Source: Flabesymbios commensalis (Eukaryota > Annelida > Polychaeta > Terebellida > Flabelligeridae). Taken from it: a stretch of DNA of 64,000 nucleotides. A program made the translations under genes and the position numbers. Below are positions 22,418 through 35,016 of the stretch, in pieces (the first letter of the stretch is position 1; each line of letters opens with the position of its first letter). The notes under the pieces were generated by a model, which was given only the letters and a program-made list of their open reading frames with translations, did no database searches and was not told the DNA's origin. The stretch is taken from NCBI GenBank assembly GCA_964017125.1, contig OZ024909.1, positions 49,318,580 to 49,382,579 of the forward strand. Reading direction: 5' to 3'.

Positions 22418-22465
22418 ATGATGGGCCAATGGCGCAGACATTAGACCAAAATTGTGCCAGCATGG
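22418..22465. mobile_element. Family E-like fragment
   Basis: AATGATGGGCCAATGGCGCA, GACATTAGACCAAAATTG resembles the E centre of 44240-44270. Confidence 0.4.
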
Positions 22466-22566
22466 ATATAGAAACCACACCCTTCCTCTTCTGCTTCTGT
22501 TTTTCTTCAGTCAATTCTCTCATATAACACTCTGGGTGCTAGGGATCGATATCAAAATAACATTAT

Positions 22567-22810
22567 AGGCCGGGAGCCAGATCTAGCCAATTATATATAT
22601 ATCTAGAACAATTTTTCGAATTGCTGTCAATTTTATTTTGGTGTCCTTCTAAAAAATGGTAAAATTTAAAATTAGCTCTAGGACTTAAAGCTTCCTGTTT
22701 GGCAAAAAAGAACCAAAACTCGCTATGTCCCAATGGTCAAGCTGAATAAAAATCGCAGTGAAAATTTCTTAGCTTTTGTGAGTACAAGGGCTAGATCTGG
22801 CTCCCGGCCT
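22567..22810. mobile_element. MITE with 22-bp perfect terminal inverted repeats
   Basis: Ends AGGCCGGGAGCCAGATCTAG at 22567 and its exact inverse at 22789-22810. The element is 244 bp, flanked by TTAT and ATTA. It encodes nothing. The interior matches 5072-5271 in the opposite orientation, so the family has at least two copies here. Confidence 0.85.
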
Positions 22811-22960
22811 ATTAGACTTTACAGAATTTCCACTGACAGGGGATGTCAATTACAGCACACTCGTCCAACTCTAGACTCTTAGACACGAAATATTGATGTC
22901 GCAGCGTAAATAATGCTCCTCTATAAATCCAGGATAATAAACAAGCATTGACTCAGTGTA

Positions 22961-23012
22961 TGGGCGACGTCATAGACGTTGGCCAAACATTAAACGAATG
23001 TCAGGCCAATAT
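22961..23012. mobile_element. Family E fragment
   Basis: GGGCGACGTCATAGACGTTG, GCCAAACATTAAACG. Centre and right arm only. Confidence 0.5.
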
Positions 23013-23286
23013 TTCTTGTTGTAGTCCGTCCAATTTATATATTTCCCGAAAGAAAAAATGTTGGTCCAACGCACACAGGCTGGACTTATTAGCGTCGATC
23101 CAGTTTCTCGTGTTATAGGCTATGTAAATAATGTGTTGTCCAAATCTTCCTTCATTGCACTGCGGATGGGCATATTGTACAGTTATACGGGATTTGGCAT
23201 TCAGATCATGGCGTAAGGCGTCTTATTCCGCCACGCTGCAGCTCCTCCTTCTTTTGATGAGTGTCATAACCAGTAAAAACGATACG

Positions 23287-23356
23287 TTCAATGCTGGATC
23301 AGCGTCGCAGACGGTCGACCAACATTGAATAAGGATAGGGTCAACGTCTCGGGTTT
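23287..23356. mobile_element. Family E copy, right end recognisable
   Basis: TTCAATGCTGGATC, AGCGTCGCAGACGGTCGACC, AACATTGAA, then ACGTCTCGGGTTTGCTCG at the end. Confidence 0.7.
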
Positions 23357-23359
23357 GCT

Positions 23360-24005
23360 CGAGTAAACTCTTAGAAGGATAGGTTGTGTAGTGGAATTTT
23401 ATTACTTTAAAGTTTGCGAATGCTGTTTTAAAAAAATCTGTTTCAGAAAATATTGACAAGTCAAATGAAAAGTTTGGAAAATAATTTTCCGATCGATCAA
23501 CAGCAATAATGATAATTGGAATGGAAACCTAGACATACCGAGCTGACAGTAGTAAAACAATAATACATCCGTCTAAAACGCCTGGCAGTGAGGGTGACAT
23601 GTTTAATATTTTTTTTAACGAATTTATCACAACTTGATATATCATACATGTATAATTTAGCAAACATACAGGTGCATATCGCAAAAAAAAATATAAACTA
23701 TAGGAGACTTTTTACCGTGGAAATATTTGTCACACACTTGATGCTGTGATGTACGACAGCCATGCCCGCTTCAAATGGGTGAAAAATGCCCATGAGCGAT
23801 GCAGCCTTTGGCGAGACCAATCACACATAACACAGCAATAAAATATGTTGGTTGATTCTATGCTGGTGGCGATAACTAAATTGAGTAGGCGTTGACAAAA
23901 TGTAGACGGAGAGTACGTAATGTAATTCTACTCAGAATAAAGGAGTAATTAAATTGATTTCAAAATACACATAATTACGTCTATGTCATAAACATATCAA
24001 CATAG
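23360..24005. other. No gene recognised
   Basis: AT-rich. CCCGCTTCAAATGGGTGAAA at 23765 may be a family G arm. Confidence 0.4.
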
Positions 24006-24009
24006 ATGT

Positions 24010-24246
24010 GGGTATTGACCGACTTTATACATCAGAATCTGACGTCTGTAGACGTCAGATTCTGAAGTATAAAGACAATCCCCAAACTAAAAGAAATAAC
24101 ATATTTCTAATGGCTGTAGACCCATAACATAGATATACAAATGGACCGGAAAAAGTTAACTAAGACATTTATGATGATTTCAAATTGAAAAAAAACTGGT
24201 CTCCATGGTTTGTATAAAAATATATCAGCGTTGCAAGGGTTAAAAT
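24010..24246. mobile_element. Family H element with perfect 24-bp hairpin
   Basis: CTTTATACATCAGAATCTGA and its inverse (24050-24073) flank TGTA with one mismatch. The far end GCAAGGGTTAAAA is the H terminus; the near terminus is unclear. Confidence 0.65.
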
Positions 24247-24249
24247 ACC

Positions 24250-25155
24250 AATGATTACAGCACGAGAGGTAGTTTATCTACACTGTCAAACCGAGCAGGT
24301 GAAAGTTTTACTTTGACGATTCAATTTATTTTCAGTTGAATTAAGCTCAGTACATTCCCTCAAATGATCTCCATTACAAGTATATACTAATGTATCTCCA
24401 CATGACATCTCAGGGTTGTTGAAAGGCATTTCTTCTCGGGGAAAACACATCGGCACAGATGACATTCCTCATGACTTGAGTTACCTGTTCCCAACAGGAA
24501 AACGCATCGCAGAATAAGCTACACGAGCCCAGCTAAAGCCTGGAAAACAAAAACATTACTGGTTGCACAAAAAATGCGCTAGGAAATGCCGAGATGCTGG
24601 ATACACAACCCAACTGATCCGATCACACTATATTTTGTTTTTATTTGTATGGACCTAATAACGTATTCACAATCGTATATATACAGAGAGAGATTTAATA
24701 CACATTTTAAAATGAAGGTATGCCATTCTGGTAATGTGCAAATTACTGATATTTCCTGTATGGGAACTGACAAATAGCTAGATTATGCAGAGATAATGCA
24801 CAGTTCGTGTGTAAGTGACATTATATAAACGACTAATTATGATCGAAGCTCCACTTCAGCACGATTACGTCGGGTAGTCTCATAAAATACGCTCTTCTGC
24901 CTGCGTAAATGTAGGCGGCTGATGAAGAATAGGAGAGATTGCATAACTCATTACATGTATACGAAGGAGACTGGGGACGCTCTGGCTCGATGTGCTTAGC
25001 GTAGGGATCAACCGACATCCTAACCAGTCAAGTACCCACTTGATGTTATACTCTTCAATGTTATCTATGCATGGAATAATCGGCAGACACTCCAGTAACT
25101 AATCTCTCCTGAATCACATGCAATGATTTCTGTGTCGCTTCCTCAGATAAACGGT
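24250..25155. other. No gene recognised
   Basis: Short overlapping frames at 24579-24777 on both strands have no recognisable motif. Confidence 0.4.
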
Positions 25156-25160
25156 GTCGC

Positions 25161-25214
25161 GTCGGCTGAATGCTGATCCAGCGTCGCAGACTCTGGCCTA
25201 TCATTCAGCCGACG
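25161..25214. mobile_element. Family E core with copy-specific arms
   Basis: GTCGGCTGAATGCTGATCC and CATTCAGCCGAC flank AGCGTCGCAGACTCTGG. Confidence 0.75.
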
Positions 25215-26020
25215 TCGGGAATTCCAGAACGGTGACAGCCCGGCGTCCTTGGATGCCTAATAGCTGGGGCTGACACCAGCTGATCCCTTATTCAGACCTC
25301 CGGATCTCACCTGATACGATGCCGAGCTACAGGAGCTAATTTATCCGGATCCGTTGACCCCCCATCCTAAAGCCAGCCGAGAAGCAAGGGAACCCCCGCG
25401 TGGATAAAAGTTCCAGAGAAACAATCACGGTGGCCCCTGCAGGCAAGAGGGCATCGCGCGGGCCTCTGAGCGGTGGGGTATGCAGGACTGGGGATTGCGC
25501 GAGCGGTAAATCGGGTTAGAACTAAATCACGGTCGATGGACAAACCGCAGTTGAATTCGGGTCAAGGTCGGTGAAAGTCGTTGAAAAGCGCACATTGTCT
25601 TCCTTGAGACGACCAAGGGCGGGTAAAGAGGCGTCAGGTCAATTGATGGCGAGAGACACCTCGGTTAGCTTTGCTAATGAAAACTGACAGAGAGCGGTGA
25701 ATAAGCGCATCATAACCAAACGAAATTAGCAATCTCAGTGTAATATGGGCTTATACCGGACACAGAGAGATCTAGAACCATAGTCGGTACCGCCCGGTAA
25801 TTTCGTGTGCAGTCCGTGAATCGGTGCCGAGGTCATTTATCTTTTACGGGGTGATGCCACTAGTCATCCATACAAAAGGGATATCATTTAATGAGAAATA
25901 GAATCAAAGTTATGGTCTCAGTCGGCTCCACATTTAGAATGGTTATAGGGCCTCCCTAATACTTTTACAGGCTCGCTGGAAGAAATCAATAGAGCTGAAG
26001 ACGATACTCCCTTTGTAAAA
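25215..26020. other. No gene recognised; locally GC-richer stretch
   Basis: 25215-25700 is clearly richer in G+C than its surroundings (CCCCCGCGTGG, GGGCATCGCGCGGGCC) but has no open frame of note. It could hold an untranslated exon or regulatory sequence. Confidence 0.35.
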
Positions 26021-26022
26021 AA

Positions 26023-26100
26023 GGATGGACCAACCTTTAAATAATGCTGGACCAACATATGCAAGCCTTGGCACAGCATTGAATAACGGTTGGAGAACAG
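26023..26100. mobile_element. Family E-like fragment
   Basis: GGACCAACCTTTAAATAATG, CTGGACCAACATATGC, then TTGGCACAGCATTGAATAAC. Symmetry is partial. Confidence 0.45.
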
Positions 26101-26695
26101 GTGGTGCAGGGTTACTTCGTCCATCCATGCAGTAAAGTGTTTGACAACCGGAAAGAAATCGGATTCCATGATGGATATACAGCCCACACAGCAGAAGCAA
26201 ATTACTGAGGGTTACTTTAATTTCATTCCAACTCGGAATAGCCCTCGTATGGAGATTAATTGATTGGTGCTTTAAATTGACGCAAATAAGGACGTTTTAT
26301 GACGTTTTATGACACCATTCTGAGGAAATTTTGTAAGAACTATATATTTGGTACGGCAAATACCCTGAAAATTTTATTTAAAGATATCGTAGCCTTTATA
26401 GGTTTAAAGTTAATCTCTGATAAATAGCCCATTATAAAATACTCCCTAAAATTTTGCAAAATTTCTAGGGCTGTCGCCAAACATCTACAAAATTGGTTAG
26501 ACATTAACTTTGAATTGAAGGCGATAAACATGTCAAGTTAGTTATTTTAACTTTTGCCAATAAAAATATATTTAGCAAAAGCATATTTAAAAACAAATTA
26601 CGTTATCTTTTCAATTTCTATATGCGCGTCTTGCGTGGAATCACTTTTTCGCGAAAAAAAAATCCTTGAAAAAATCGCAAAATGGAGCTTAGTAG

Positions 26696-26746
26696 CCAGA
26701 GTGTCGTATGCACCACTCATTTGAGAGGCACAAAACGACACTCTGG
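26696..26746. repeat. Short hairpin
   Basis: CCAGAGTGTCGT and ACGACACTCTGG, 27-base loop. Single copy here. Confidence 0.6.
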
Positions 26747-27055
26747 TTGTTAGGGCACGATATTGTAAATCAATATCACAACCATCACCGTATCTCTCTC
26801 CCTCCTGGGGTATCCACCGAAATTGATGTACTAATGAAAATGGACTGATGTGACATGAAACATCTTCAAGTGTGACATGCCAACGGGAAAAAAATAATGG
26901 CCACAAATTAGCCGTTCATTTGACAAAAATTACCTAATAATGTGAGCATGACATCTGTGCAAAGAGCTGTGGAGGGAAGTAGTAAATGTGGACGGCTGCG
27001 TGGTGCTGGTCGTACTGGATAGACAAACAAGTCTGACAGTACATCTCAAGAGACA

Positions 27056-27120
27056 CTCAGTGCTGGTTTCATGTTGGACCAACGTCGCAGACGGTGGCCC
27101 AACATGAAACCAGCACTGAG
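27056..27120. mobile_element. Family E core with near-perfect copy-specific arms
   Basis: CTCAGTGCTGGTTTCATGTT pairs exactly with AACATGAAACCAGCACTGAG around ACCAACGTCGCAGACGGTGG. The outer ends (CCCAGCAAACAC) are missing, yet the arms are almost undecayed. Confidence 0.85.
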
Positions 27121-27369
27121 CCGATATAAACAGGCAATCCAAACGTGGAAGAAGGTGAGACGACGTCGTCTCTGGGTTAGGCCGTCGTCCCAGACACTGG
27201 CCAACACATTGGATGAGTGTCTGATGACAGCCGAGAAAGAACTGGAAAGTAAACTATAATGAATACGCCATCACGCAATCCCGATAGAATCCCACACATG
27301 TCTGTTGTGTAATTTCTTCTGGAGTCATCACAAATATAATGTCAAAAAGGTTTTTTTTAAATAACACAG

Positions 27370-27440
27370 TCACGAGACGTTGACCCAATATTGGTCTGAT
27401 GTTGGGTCCAGCGTTGCAGACGGTCTTCCTCTGGTAAATG
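27370..27440. mobile_element. Family E fragment
   Basis: ACGAGACGTTGACCCAATAT, then GATGTTGGGTCCAGCGTTGC, AGACGGTC; the right arm is lost. Confidence 0.55.
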
Positions 27441-27921
27441 TCGTGTGTGTGCTCGGTTGTGATATGCGGGACAAGTTATATTATTTGCCGATCTATCTAT
27501 GTGTCCATTTATATTTTTTTGAAATTTTTATTGGGTATCTTTAGTTGGAAAAATAGACTGCGTTTTACTAGGTGGAAATTATGGTCATAACAACTACTAA
27601 TGTGAAATGACTACTGCTTTTTAAACATATATATGACCCGCCACGCGAGAAGGTACCTCCCCGCGGCTTTATGCGAATTATTTATGACGTCATTTAAAAT
27701 TTAAATTTATTGATTACATAATTAATTTTAAAATATTAAAAGTCTCATAAAACAAAAAGTTATGAGTATTTTTCAAAAAGTCATTCAGTTATCGAAACAG
27801 AAAGGACACGGCTATCACATCAACTACTAAAATTAATTTTGACAATTTAGACTTAATGGCCCTTTTCGCGTGGCGGGTCACATATATTTAGCTGAATCTA
27901 TTTATGGAAAAAAAGGAAAAA

Positions 27922-29939
27922 AACAAGACTACATAAGTCCAGGAGATCCCGCTCCGAATTAGAATTTGATTTAAGCAATTTTGTGTAGGGTTATTAATGT
28001 AGTCCTAGGCTAGGTCAAAAATCAAGACGCAAGACAACTAGGTCCAAGAGGCTCAGTCTAAGATTAAGATAAGAGCTAGACAGTCTGTCAGAGATTGCAA
28101 ACCTCCATTGAAATTAATGATCCTAATCAATATCCCAGTAATGGTCTACCTATTTGGCACGGTTTACCCGATATCAGGCCCATCGAGGTAAATAATGGCT
28201 GATTTACGGTCATTTTGAATTCGATATAGACAAGTTAAAAAAATTCAGGGTGTATCCTCCCCCGAAACCTCACATTTTCTTTTATAATAATTATTTGTTT
28301 CATAGTAATGGTCTAGCTATCTAGCACAGTCTACCTGGTATCAGGCCTATCGAGGTAATTATGTATAGTAATGGTCTAGCTATCTAGCACGGTTTACCAA
28401 ATATCGGCCATGTGAAAGTGAATAATGGGCGATAGGCGGCCATTTTGAAATTGATCGAGTATTCAAGATGCATCTTCTCCTGAAATCTCACATTTTGTTT
28501 TATAGTGATGGTCTAGCCATCTAGCACGGTTTACCAAATAACGGCTATGTGAAAGTGAATAATTGCCAAAAGGCGGCCATTTTGAATTTGATCACGTCGA
28601 AATTTTTCAAGATGCATCCTCTCCTGAAATCTCACATTTTGTTGTAGTAATGGTCTCGCTATCGAACACGGTTTACCAAATATCAGCAATGTGAAAAGAA
28701 AATAGTGGCCGATAGGCGGCCATTTTGAATTCGATCGAGTCAAAAGTTTTCAAAAGGCATCCTCTTCGGAAACGGTTTACCTGATATAAGGCATATCGAG
28801 ATAAATAATGCCGATTGTCGGCCATTTTGAATTTGATAGCGTTAAAAAATATCAGGGTGCATCCTCCCCCGAGAACTCATATTTTGTTCTATGGTAATGG
28901 TCTAGCCATCTAGCACGGTTTATCAAATATCGGCCATGTGAAAGCGAATAATGGCCGATAAGCGGCCATTTTGAATTTGATCAAGTGGATTATTTTCAAG
29001 ATGCATCCTCTTCTGAAATCTCACATTTTGTTTTATAGTAATGGTTTAGCTATCTAGCACGGTTTACCCAATATCAGACCTGTCGAGGTGAATAATGGCC
29101 GATAGGCGGCCATTTTGAATTTTATCGACTTGAAATTTTTCAAGATGCATCCTATCCTGAAACCTATCAATTTGTTTTGTAGTGATGGTGTAGCTATCTT
29201 GAGCAGTTTTCGTGATATTCCGCGATATCAGGCCTGTTGAGGTGAATGATGGCCGATGGGCGGCCATTTTTAATTTTATCGACTTGAATTTTTTCCAGAT
29301 GCATCCTCTCCTGAAACTTTACAATTTGTTTTATAGTAATGGTGTAGCTATCTTGAGCGGTTTCCATGATATTCCGCAAATTATTTCAGTCGGATTTACC
29401 GATGTCATAAATTAGGTCAAAGTGCTGGGTCAACTTCAAGGTCAAGGTCCAAAAACCTGAAAAGGCACAACTAGGGACCTTAGAGAACATGTATGTGCAA
29501 TATGACTGTCATCGGCCCAGTACTTTTCAAGATCTGCTCCGGAAACGAAGTGTGCGTCAAAACGTCTAAATAGGGCATAGTTTTGAACCAAAAGTAGGTC
29601 AAAGTTCATATACCCCAAAAGGCACCACTAGACCCCCTAGAGGTGTTGTGTGTAAAATTTGAAGACAATCGGACAAGTACTTTCAGAGATATGCTCTGGA
29701 AACGAAATGTTCACGGACGGCCCAACGCCGTAACATCACCATTTTCTCCTCTGCGACCTTGCGTATTGAATTCAGATTAACAATATTTTAACCTGTCCAT
29801 TATCCACCTGGAAGTAGCCCACATACCAAAAATTGTTTTCCCAGCTTATTTTCTTACAAAGTTATAGGCAAAAGAAGAAAACAGAGGCGGAATCCATAGC
29901 TCCCTCCGTCTCACCTATGGTGACGGCGGGAGCTAATAA
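27922..29939 (+). mobile_element. Helentron-like element, copy 2 (shorter array)
   Basis: Same leader, array and tail as 11504-13747, at 2,018 bp. The array (about 28126-29380) has roughly 9 units, and several are shortened, for example around 28300-28370 where part-units are joined. The tail from about 29381 is nearly colinear with the other two copies. Small differences in the tail indicate independent ageing. No target duplication was seen: flanks are AAAAA on the left and GGTGCG on the right. Confidence 0.75.
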
Positions 29940-31330
29940 GGTGCGCCATGTTGCTTATGATAACTGTTGAACATTGTGAAATCCGTGAGATAATCAAAAA
30001 AACATGAGGTCCATTGAATACCGCCTCAGTAAACAGAGTAGCTAACGCTTCTTGTCCCAAAACAACTGATTTAGCCGCAAGCAGACAACATACTACAGCA
30101 TACATCCATGGCGACAGTAACCGTGGGCAGTCCCGGTTCTTTATTTCCCCTTTTTTTTATTTTTATGAAAGAAATGTGAACAAGTCACGTTCAGAAGATT
30201 CCTGGTGGGAATAGTGGTCACACCCATGTGCCTCCCCTGATTGAATATAATCAAATAGAAGTTGGAAATGAGACAGATAGACCGGTCTGCCATTGAGAAA
30301 GGTGATAGGTGAGCGGCTGTGTGGCGGGACCTCGTTGAAGACGAGCCAGTGGCTTCTGCAGCACACAGAAGACGCTGGCAGTGCAATGGGGCAGATGGGT
30401 GTAACTTTGGTCCACCTTTCAACCAAGCGAGCCGGGCAAAGAAACCCCACAAGGACACAATCGTATAAACGAGTCCAGCCGGCTCGTCCTATGTAGACTT
30501 ATTATGGAAAGTTGTTCAGGCAATTGCCGCATTGCAGTCCATTCCCATGCTGAACCAGTGAGTCCATCTCGTCGCCTAAAGGTGTCAGACAAAAACCTTG
30601 TTGACTACCCGCCCCCGGTGTTTACCTCTGACATTGCAGCACTATCGACGTGCTGGTCAGATTTCTTCACACTTGTCATTTTGGCGCTTAGCGTCCTTCC
30701 CAAGCAGCAAACACGAGGGTATTTATTTGATGTAAAATGGACGTCCCCGAATCAAAAGGTATCTTTGTCCGATTAAAACGCGACATTCGCATTCTAATGT
30801 TATTGATGGTTCACTTCTGGAGTTTCATCAACAACAATCTTCGTAAAGTCCTCACAACAGAAGGAGTGTGAATAACACGCCATGGCAGATGAACAGTCTA
30901 GATTGGTTACATCCTCATCAGTCAGGGGAATGCCGTGGCATGTGGCTGAAGCAACAAATAAGCTGTCAATGTAGCTGCCAGTCAATGTCCCAGTCCACTG
31001 ACACGTACAGATTAACCTATTGGTGTATATAATGGTAGTGAAACGTCATTTGTGTATTTAGGTGATTAGTAAACAAAAATTAGCAACTTTAACGTTATCT
31101 TTCAATTGAAAACAATACTGTTGTTCAAGAGTTGTTGTGGGCGAATATAGTCAACAGAACAGAGACAGACAACCAAGACAGGTTTGTCTTAATTTACTGC
31201 GCAAAACAAAACATTGAGCTTATAATGATGAACCCATGACGAAGCCAAAAAAGGGACCTGTTGTTCCATTTCAGGAGACATGGAAAGAGTCACTGAGCTT
31301 TGCACGGCATTATTCCCAAACAAATGACTG
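29940..31330. other. No gene recognised
   Basis: 30300-30700 has overlapping frames of 90-105 codons on both strands with no domain recognised. Ordinary composition. Confidence 0.4.
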
Positions 31331-31334
31331 TCCA

Positions 31335-31440
31335 CCCAGAAAAAAAGACATTGTTCCAATGTTGGTTAAATGATGGGCCAGCGTCGTAGACGGTGAATCA
31401 ACATTAAACCAACTTTGGTTTAATTTCCCGCGTTTGTTGA
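31335..31440. mobile_element. Family E copy, both ends recognisable
   Basis: CCCAGAAAAAAAGACATTG at left, AGCGTCGTAGACGGTG centre, CGCGTTTGTTG at right. Arms GGTTAAATG and CATTAAACC. Confidence 0.75.
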
Positions 31441-31640
31441 TCAGCAGATGTGTGACCTTGTTTTCTACCCTACCCAATTGATCGCTGTGCATGATCTAGT
31501 ATCTAAATCAGAATGCTTCCGGTTAGAACTAGAAGGGAAATTTGACGCATATGCATCAATTGTATGCCTCCGCCATCACATGAGGCAAATGTCGGCCTAC
31601 TCTATCTCTGACCTAGATTTTTCTGAGATATCGTGATGAC

Positions 31641-32060
31641 AATGTTGGCGTAGTAGCCAAAGCTGGCGGCGCACGGCGGCTTGACAAAATCAATATGGCC
31701 GCCGTAGCCTCGTTTTCGGTCGCACATGAAAACGGACAATACCAATGAGCTCGCAGATACAGAAGACCTATATAGGCCTATACCAAGTTTTAAAGCACTC
31801 TTGTGAATTGTAAAAAAATATTTAAGTCGAAAAAAACAATTTAGTCGCAATCTGAAAATCTAATCAGGTCATTTCACTCATGAGCCTAACTTTACATAAA
31901 AAATTTGAGAGATGCAAAAATTATTTTCCAATTTATCGCGTTAACAATATTTTTTAATCTTTGACCTTTGAACCTTGGGTTGAATGTTTGTATAAATTAT
32001 TAATTCAATCTGTTGGACTATGTTGGCGTAGTAGCCAAAGCTGGCGGCGTACGGCAGGCG
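31641..32060. repeat. Direct repeat pair about 380 bp apart
   Basis: TGTTGGCGTAGTAGCCAAAG and CTGGCGGCG(C/T)ACGGC occur at 31643 and 32022. GGTCAAGGTCAC and a run of GACG follow the second. The segment between holds ATGGCCGCC. Confidence 0.75.
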
Positions 32061-32202
32061 TTCTTCCATTATCTGTGACCTTGACACATAGGTCAAGGTC
32101 ACACATCTGTGAACATGACCTAGACTTTCATGAGGTCTATCACTGATATTAAAATGAAACTGTTAGCTTCAGTTGTTATTGAATAATAGCAATGCAAATA
32201 AT

Positions 32203-32246
32203 GACCGGACGGACGGACGGACGGACAACAGGACGGACGGACAACC
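32203..32246. repeat. (GACG)n simple repeat
   Basis: GACCGGACGGACGGACGGAC, interrupted by AACA, then GGACGGACGGAC. Confidence 0.9.
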
Positions 32247-32572
32247 CGAGAACATTATGCCTTCGCTCGTTTCGCCGCGGAAGCATAGAAATGAACCCAG
32301 TAAGACTGGGACGCCTAACTCATTTACTGCGCGAGGCCCAGTCACACTGACCGCCATTTTGTTTCCACAGCCAGCTGTGTAAAAACGACACTCGCGCTGC
32401 CTACCAAAAAACTCAAGTGCCTATGAAAACCAGGCCATTTTCAGCAGGTGTAAACTTGTGATCGTATTGGAACTATTACATTGAAAAATGGAGGTCAGTG
32501 TGTCAGAGCCTTGCGATGTCATCAGGGTAATTAAAATGCATGTATTGTATGTATTGTATCCCACCCAGATAA

Positions 32573-32627
32573 CTCAGAAAACACGAGGCGTTGACCCAAT
32601 ATTGTTTAAATATTGGGCCGACGTCAA
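32573..32627. mobile_element. Family E fragment
   Basis: AGAAAACACGAGGCGTTGAC, then CCAATATTGTTTAAATATTGG, a short perfect hairpin replacing the usual centre, then GCCGACGTC. Confidence 0.6.
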
Positions 32628-32639
32628 AAACCTTCATCG

Positions 32640-33880
32640 ACATGTATCCCGGATCCTCCGTGGCAAGATCAAATAGGGAATATGGCAAACAAAACTCGCA
32701 ATAACATCTGTTATAAATTAATTATTACAGCGCAATTTCGTTCACCGGAAATTATTCAACAGACATCACTGCGACATTGCCCCTAATTTGCTTGATAGAT
32801 ACATCCGCGTTATGAATTGCAGCTCGCTCTTCATCGTGGTTATGACAAAACAATGTGCACAACGAGCCACGTGTACTACCACTATATTATCAGAACAAAT
32901 ACATGCATGCTACTTCACAGAGTCACAAAAACCCTAATTGTCAGTTTATTTAATCTAATAGAACTTTTGTGTTTGTCCATCCTGTAGCAGCAATTACTTC
33001 AGAATGCAGAAAACAATTAAAAACCTATCGCTCACTGTAGGAGCCACTATATCAAAGGCCCCAAAATCAATTTGAACAAGTAATTTGTGCGCATTACTAC
33101 ATTATATGTTATTTGCAGACGACCTTGTCATTTATTCTGCTGATATATTGCAAAAAAAAACAATTACGGCATATTATAGTCAGCATTCCTAAAACAAAAA
33201 AATATCGTATTTAACAACCACCATACGTCAGTATATCATGTTATCGAAATATCCTAGTGTTTATTATTGAAATGCCACTTAACATGATTTTAAATCTGTA
33301 TATCATACCATGTATTGTCTTATGATTTTAACAAATTACCCATCTTGTATATACATGTACATAGGCTATATTTTTCTCATTTCTATGAAAAATAAGTCTG
33401 TAATGACTTTACTTTATGTCAATAAAATATCTTGTCTGTCTGTCTGGTAGTGTAACTTTTCCAAAAGTGTAGCAAATAAACTTATTGGCGAGCAGATAAT
33501 TATCTATATTTATAACAACCACCTTCAGCAGCCTTGGGTAACCAGTTTTGTTATCATACAAGATCTCGCATAATATAGAGACAAAATACACTGTTATATA
33601 GGCTATATAGCGTATTTTCATAATGTCATAACGGATGCCATTTTTTGGTAGAAGTAATGACAGCCCTCAGGAGCTAAAGTGCCTACTAACGACAACAAAG
33701 AGACGGTAAATCGCCAATACCCAGCTCAGACGTTTTATGGAGGTAATGATGCGTAGGAGGCAATGAGGAGTAAAGTGAAGAAGCAGCTGATGGACATCGC
33801 GAAGGATCAGATCAAGGGGATAATGGAAAAGGACGATTGTTAATCATGGCTGGCGAAATGTGTAAATGTAAGTCGAAAGG
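32640..33880. other. No gene recognised
   Basis: Strongly AT-rich apart from the possible LINE tail at 33400. Confidence 0.4.
33400..33450 (+). mobile_element. Possible LINE 3' tail
   Basis: TTTATGTCAATAAAATATC followed by TTGTCTGTCTGTCTGG. AATAAA plus a short tandem tail is typical of some non-LTR retrotransposon ends. No coding part was recognised upstream. Confidence 0.3.
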
Positions 33881-33897
33881 TGCAACAGCGCTCTCTC

Positions 33898-33935
33898 GGC
33901 GCCGGGCCAACGTCTGCGACGCTGGCCCGGTGCAG
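33898..33935. mobile_element. Family E core, GC-rich arms
   Basis: GCGCCGGGCCAACGTCTGCG followed by ACGCTGGCCCGGTGC. The usual AATGTTGG arm is replaced by CGCCGGG on both sides. Confidence 0.7.
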
Positions 33936-34371
33936 AAAGCGTTGCCTTGAACACAGAGGACTTTCTATAATCTTCAGGAACTTCTCGTTCGTACATTTGA
34001 TGTCGGGTCTAACGAGCCGCCGCGCTGAGCAGATGGTACTTGGTGGGAGCTCAAGATGTTTCTGCAGTCAGGCTGCGGAGCGTCACGCCTCAGCCGGGGC
34101 CGCTAACTGGCTGGTTTGCCGGGATCACAGAGCAGAGTGGGGCCGTTCCTGAGTACTCGTTATGCGGAGCGCCGCTGCCACCGCCAATTAGCTCCTGGTA
34201 AGGAGTGCGGCTCAGGCAAAATCAGCCTGTTTCATCTCGGCTCGCGGCGACGCCCCCTCGTTTATCACACCAGAGCCAAGAGCTAAATAAACTGTTGTTT
34301 GTGCAGAAAGCCACCCGCAGAGTAGGTCAATACCATTGTTGAACAATGAATCTTTCTCGTCAGAGTAAACA

Positions 34372-34500
34372 AGAATGAATGAATCGAGCTTGAGGCAACT
34401 TGTGTGCACATACAGGGCCAGGAGAACCTCCTGAAGATGGTGAGGCGAATGAGATGACACTGCCCTTCAGACATAACACAGGACTCTAAATCCGAAACAT
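34372..34500 (-). mobile_element. SINE 3' fragment
   Basis: GTGTGCACATACAGGGCCAG, GAGAACCTCCTGAAGATGG and GAGATGACACTGCCCTTCAG follow 53270-53350 with a small deletion in the AGGCTAAACTG region. Confidence 0.75.
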
Positions 34501-34514
34501 GACGATCAATACTA

Positions 34515-34670
34515 TTGAATGAATGAATGAATGAATGAATGAATGAATGAATGAATGAATGAATGAATGAATGAATAAATTAATGAATGAATGAATAAAT
34601 GAATGAACGAGCGAAGAAACGAACGAGCGTACGAGCGGTGCGACTGAATAAATGAATGATATACGAATGC
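34515..34670. repeat. (GAAT)n simple repeat, decaying to the right
   Basis: About 14 clean GAAT units, then variants with GAGC and AACG. The IHSF-type minus frame is an artefact. Confidence 0.95.
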
Positions 34671-35016
34671 ACGAGAAAAAAAATCGTTTAGTTTGCAGAG
34701 CCTTTCAAATAGGTCTATGTACATATTGTGCAAAAATACATGGTTTTCTTCATCACATCGGTGTCAAGAATGAGGATACTATATTTTAAAAGATTTTGGA
34801 TGACTTTTTAGAAATGACACACTATTACTACTATACGCACCGAAGAAGGACAAAAACGACGTAATTAAGACGTATGTCACGTGGTCATAATAATGCCGTG
34901 TATCAAACTCTTGATGAATGCTGAAAAAATGGACTTTTATTTGAAAGCAATAAATAAAACACACAAAATTGTAAAAGTTGTGTACCGACCAGAAACACTA
35001 CATATTTAAAAAAAAA

